Assembly: GCA_002869305.1 (NCBI GenBank) | Contig: PKTC01000071.1 | Span: forward strand, 1-9,249 | Direction: 5' to 3' | DNA from: Marinilabiliales bacterium | GTDB lineage: Bacteria > Bacteroidota > Bacteroidia > Bacteroidales > UBA12077 | Length of the DNA stretch: 9,249 nt | In this document: positions 7,253 to 9,249 of the stretch, piece after piece | Layout: each line of letters opens with the position of its first letter | Position numbering within the stretch: the first letter of the stretch is position 1 | Translations under genes and position numbers: made by a program | The notes under the pieces: generated by a model | Seen by the model: only the letters and a program-made list of their open reading frames with translations | Database searches by the model: none | Told to the model about the DNA's origin: nothing

Positions 7253-8011
7253 ATGAAAAATATATTACTCATTTTATTTAGTTTATGCATATTAAAGGGT
7301 TTCACTCAAGATTTAAAAGTGCCTGAATTAATTGGGGATAGACCAGATCAAACAGAATCTGCTTATACTGTTCCTAAAGGTTATTTCCAATTAGAAGATG
7401 GTTTTCTAATTGAAAATGAGACCAATGAAAAGCAAAATATTTCTTATTCATCGGTGCTTTTGAGATATGGATTATTTGATAATTTTGAATTAAGATTAGT
7501 AACAGAATACAATAAAGTTAAAAGCTCAGGATTCAATGATATTAGTGGATTCTCTCCATCTTCAATCGGAGCAAAAATTCATATACAATCTGAAAATGGA
7601 TGGATTCCACAAATAGCTTTTTTAGGTCATATCAATATAGCCAAAACAGGTAAAAAGGAGTTTATGCAAGATTATCACAGTGCTCAAATGGCTGTAACTT
7701 TTAATCACACAGTTACAGGTTATTGGTCTGTTGGATACAGCCTTGGAGTTGATTTCCCTTCTAGTGTTGATTATTCTATCGGAACCTATACATTGGTCAG
7801 CGGGTTCGCAATAACTGAAAAAATGGGAGCATTTATTGAAGCATATGGAGATTTTTCTAAGTATTTTATTCCTGAAAATAAAGTAAATGGAGGTATTACG
7901 TATTTAATTTTTCAGAACTTTCAGGTAGATATCGCTGCTGGTTTTGGTTTGAATGAATCTGCTGCAGATAACTATATCGGGATAGGTTTGGTATATCTAT
8001 TTAAATTATAG
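7253..8011 (+). CDS. Outer-membrane beta-barrel protein, MetA-pathway transporter-like
   Basis: The 252-residue product starts with a signal peptide (hydrophobic residues 4-14, cleavage expected near residues 18-20, in FTQD). The mature protein opens with GDRPDQTESAYTVPKGYFQL (28-47), the hallmark start of a Bacteroidota group usually named transporter or phenol MetA-pathway-like (PF13557 type; from memory). The rest alternates short polar turns with amphipathic strands rich in Tyr, Phe and Gly (VLLRYGLFDNFELRLVTEY; WSVGYSLGVDF) and ends with a strand, YIGIGLVYLFKL, as expected for a small barrel inserted by the BAM complex. A role in phenol breakdown should not be assumed: the name comes from a distant family member and no catabolic genes are nearby. 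The start is ATG with no Shine-Dalgarno site; no clear promoter box was found in the 105 bases upstream. The DUF4465 gene follows after 54 nt. Confidence 0.8.
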   Translation: MKNILLILFSLCILKGFTQDLKVPELIGDRPDQTESAYTVPKGYFQLEDGFLIENETNEKQNISYSSVLLRYGLFDNFELRLVTEYNKVKSSGFNDISGFSPSSIGAKIHIQSENGWIPQIAFLGHINIAKTGKKEFMQDYHSAQMAVTFNHTVTGYWSVGYSLGVDFPSSVDYSIGTYTLVSGFAITEKMGAFIEAYGDFSKYFIPENKVNGGITYLIFQNFQVDIAAGFGLNESAADNYIGIGLVYLFKL

Positions 8012-8015
8012 TTTA

Positions 8016-8047
8016 CTTGTATCTGATATTTCAAATCATTATTTTCG
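8016..8047 (+). promoter_or_regulatory. Possible promoter upstream of the DUF4465 gene
   Basis: CTTG (8016-8019) is followed after 20 nt by TATTTTCG (8040-8047), which resembles the Bacteroidetes TTTG / TAnnTTTG promoter with one mismatch in each box. It ends 18 nt before the ATG at 8066. If active, the lipoprotein gene could be transcribed separately from the barrel gene 54 nt upstream. The match is weak in AT-rich DNA. Confidence 0.3.
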
Positions 8048-8065
8048 GATGTTCAATTTAATGTT

Positions 8066-8779
8066 ATGAAATCGATTCATATATTATATTTCGCGATATT
8101 CCTATTAATCATAACCTCATGTGCTGATGAAGATACCTTCAAAACAGAATTTATTGATTTTGAAGAGCTGGAATTAACAAAAGATAGCTATTGGAACGGT
8201 TCTGATGAAAGTGGGGATTTTACCATTGGAAATAAGACATTCTATAACATTTATTATTCAGATTGGCATACATGGAGCGGTTTCGCATATTCAAATGTTA
8301 TTAATTATCTGTTCTATAACGAATCTGCTAAATATGCTTCTTTCCCGAGTGGTGGTGCAACAGAATCTGAAAATTACTTGGTAGGTCATCATTTTCAAAG
8401 AATTAGCATAGAATTTGATAAGCCTGAGGAACAGCGTTTAGTTCAACTTACGAATTGTACATATTCCGCTTTGGCAATTAAATATGGTTATGGATATGCA
8501 AAAAAGTTTGGTGGGAGAGATGGGCGAGATCCTGATTGGTTTAAATTATCCATTACAGGATTTGATCATGCTAACGCTATAACTGGAACAATAGAGTTCT
8601 TTTTAGCTGATTTTCGCTTTGATAATGATGAAGAAGATTATATTGTTGATGAATGGGAATATGTTGACCTTACAAGTTTAGGAATTGTAAAAAGATTGGA
8701 ATTTGAACTTTCATCTTCAGATGCAGGAACTCCGTTGTACTTTTGTCTGGATAATTTAAAAGGAAGAAATCATTATTAA
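8066..8779 (+). CDS. DUF4465 domain lipoprotein, probably surface-exposed
   Basis: The 237-residue product has a lipoprotein signal peptide ending IITSC, with Cys19 as the lipid site. The next residues are ADED; an acidic stretch right after the cysteine resembles the lipoprotein export signal that sends Bacteroidota lipoproteins to the cell surface. The rest matches my memory of DUF4465: DFEELELTKDSYWNG (31-45), an aromatic WSGFAYSN (70-77), FGGRDGRDPDWFKLSITG (148-165), EFFLADFRF (177-185) and a final LSSSDAGTPLYFCLDN (215-230). The fold is predicted to be a beta sandwich, suited to binding. Cys131 and Cys227 could form a disulfide. Some gut Bacteroidota B12-uptake loci encode surface lipoproteins I loosely associate with this family, but no cobalamin riboswitch or TonB receptor is visible here, so no ligand is proposed. 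Its stop codon overlaps the convergent kinase gene. Confidence 0.83.
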   Translation: MKSIHILYFAIFLLIITSCADEDTFKTEFIDFEELELTKDSYWNGSDESGDFTIGNKTFYNIYYSDWHTWSGFAYSNVINYLFYNESAKYASFPSGGATESENYLVGHHFQRISIEFDKPEEQRLVQLTNCTYSALAIKYGYGYAKKFGGRDGRDPDWFKLSITGFDHANAITGTIEFFLADFRFDNDEEDYIVDEWEYVDLTSLGIVKRLEFELSSSDAGTPLYFCLDNLKGRNHY

Positions 8780-9249
8780 TTGTTGTGATCAATCCACTTT
8801 TCAAGAAGACTTATTAACTTCTCTTTTTTTATAGGTTTTGCTATATAGTCATCACAACCTGCTGCAATGCTTTCTTTTTCATCATTTTGCATTGCATATG
8901 CTGTTTGAATTATTATTGGCAAGGCAGGGCGTATTTTTTTTATTTTTGAGGTAGCCTCCAGCCCATTCATACCTGGCATTTTAATATCCATTAAGATAAG
9001 ATCAATTTGAGCATTACCTCTACATATTTCAACTGCTTCAAACCCATTTTCAGCTTTCAATGTTTTAATTCCTTTATTTGTTAAAAGCATTTCCAGAAAC
9101 TTATAATTACTTTCTTCATCTTCAGCAATTAAAACGGTTTTGTTCTTCCAAATTTTCTTATTTTCTGTTACATATTTGGTTAAATGATCATCATCAATTC
9201 TTTCTCCAATTTCTAAAGGTAAAGTAAAAAAGAAAGTAGATCCTTTAAC
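8776..9249 (-). CDS. Hybrid sensor histidine kinase, C-terminal receiver domain (5' part outside window)
   Basis: The frame is open to the window edge; 157 C-terminal residues are visible. They start with KGSTFFFTLPLE (2-13), the typical last strand of a histidine-kinase ATPase (HATPase_c) domain, so this is not a stand-alone response regulator. After a basic linker comes a complete receiver domain: TVLIAEDEE (38-46) with the metal-binding acidic residues Glu43/Asp44, the phospho-acceptor Asp88 in LILMDIKMPGMNG, Thr116 in QTAYA and Lys138 in KPIKKEK. All key residues are present, so the receiver should be active. It ends shortly after with KWIDHNN; no DNA-binding or HPt domain follows, so phosphate must pass to a separate partner or the domain acts on the kinase itself. 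An internal ATG at 9090 lies inside the receiver and is not the start. The sensor input is outside the window. Confidence 0.93.
   Translation of the reverse strand, partial: VKGSTFFFTLPLEIGERIDDDHLTKYVTENKKIWKNKTVLIAEDEESNYKFLEMLLTNKGIKTLKAENGFEAVEICRGNAQIDLILMDIKMPGMNGLEATSKIKKIRPALPIIIQTAYAMQNDEKESIAAGCDDYIAKPIKKEKLISLLEKWIDHNN

Noticed and set aside
7286..7288. Cys12 of the barrel protein as a lipoprotein cysteine
   Set aside because: It sits in the middle of the hydrophobic core (FSLC) without a small residue before it, so it does not form a lipobox; ordinary signal-peptidase I cleavage fits better.
7253..8779. The barrel and DUF4465 genes as part of a phenol-degradation or vitamin B12 locus
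   Set aside because: No catabolic gene, TonB receptor, BtuG-like gene or cobalamin riboswitch is visible; the links rest on family names alone.
1..9249. Mobile element, phage, CRISPR or defence system
   Set aside because: No transposase, integrase, terminal repeat, direct-repeat array or nuclease gene was found; gene density and content are those of a core region.

Overview
The window is AT-rich DNA from a member of the Bacteroidota, probably Bacteroidales/Marinilabiliales-like; the genus cannot be read from it. The evidence is the gene families present (a DUF6913 gene joined to dapA, an LpoB-like/COG3014 lipoprotein pair, a DUF4465 lipoprotein, an OM barrel with the GDRPDQTE motif), the lack of Shine-Dalgarno sites at most starts, and a promoter upstream of ligA that fits the Bacteroidetes TTTG / TAnnTTTG consensus. 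All protein calls come from reading the translations; no database search was run. No tRNA, rRNA, CRISPR array, insertion sequence, integrase or riboswitch was seen, and no gene-free stretch exceeds about 105 bases.

Layout. (1) Positions 2-1576, plus strand: the C-terminal 524 residues of SecA, ended by a strong hairpin/T-tract terminator at 1587-1606. (2) Positions 1605-7147, minus strand: five tightly packed genes that look like one operon, transcribed ligA -> DUF6913 gene -> dapA -> LpoB-like lipoprotein -> COG3014-like TPR lipoprotein. Gaps are 39 nt, a 4-nt ATGA overlap, 33-69 nt (depending on the start of the LpoB-like gene) and 6 nt. The last gene runs into the secA terminator, which both convergent units may share. 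(3) Positions 7148-7252: a 105-bp divergent intergenic region with the ligA promoter and an 11-bp imperfect inverted repeat placed like an operator. (4) Positions 7253-8779, plus strand: a small outer-membrane beta-barrel protein followed by a DUF4465 lipoprotein with an acidic, surface-export-like sequence after its cysteine. (5) Positions 8776-9249, minus strand: the C-terminal end of a hybrid sensor histidine kinase, convergent with the DUF4465 gene and overlapping it by the four bases TTAA.

How the parts may work together. The minus-strand unit combines DNA replication/repair (LigA), the first committed step of diaminopimelate/lysine synthesis (DapA, which also feeds peptidoglycan) and two predicted periplasm-facing lipoproteins, one related to an activator of peptidoglycan synthases. 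This suggests a housekeeping growth operon with a cell-wall theme. The plus-strand pair (barrel plus surface lipoprotein) could be an outer-membrane uptake or binding module, but its substrate cannot be told from the sequence. Most of the window is ordinary core genome; the least understood items are the DUF6913 protein, the COG3014/LpoB-like pair and the barrel/DUF4465 pair.
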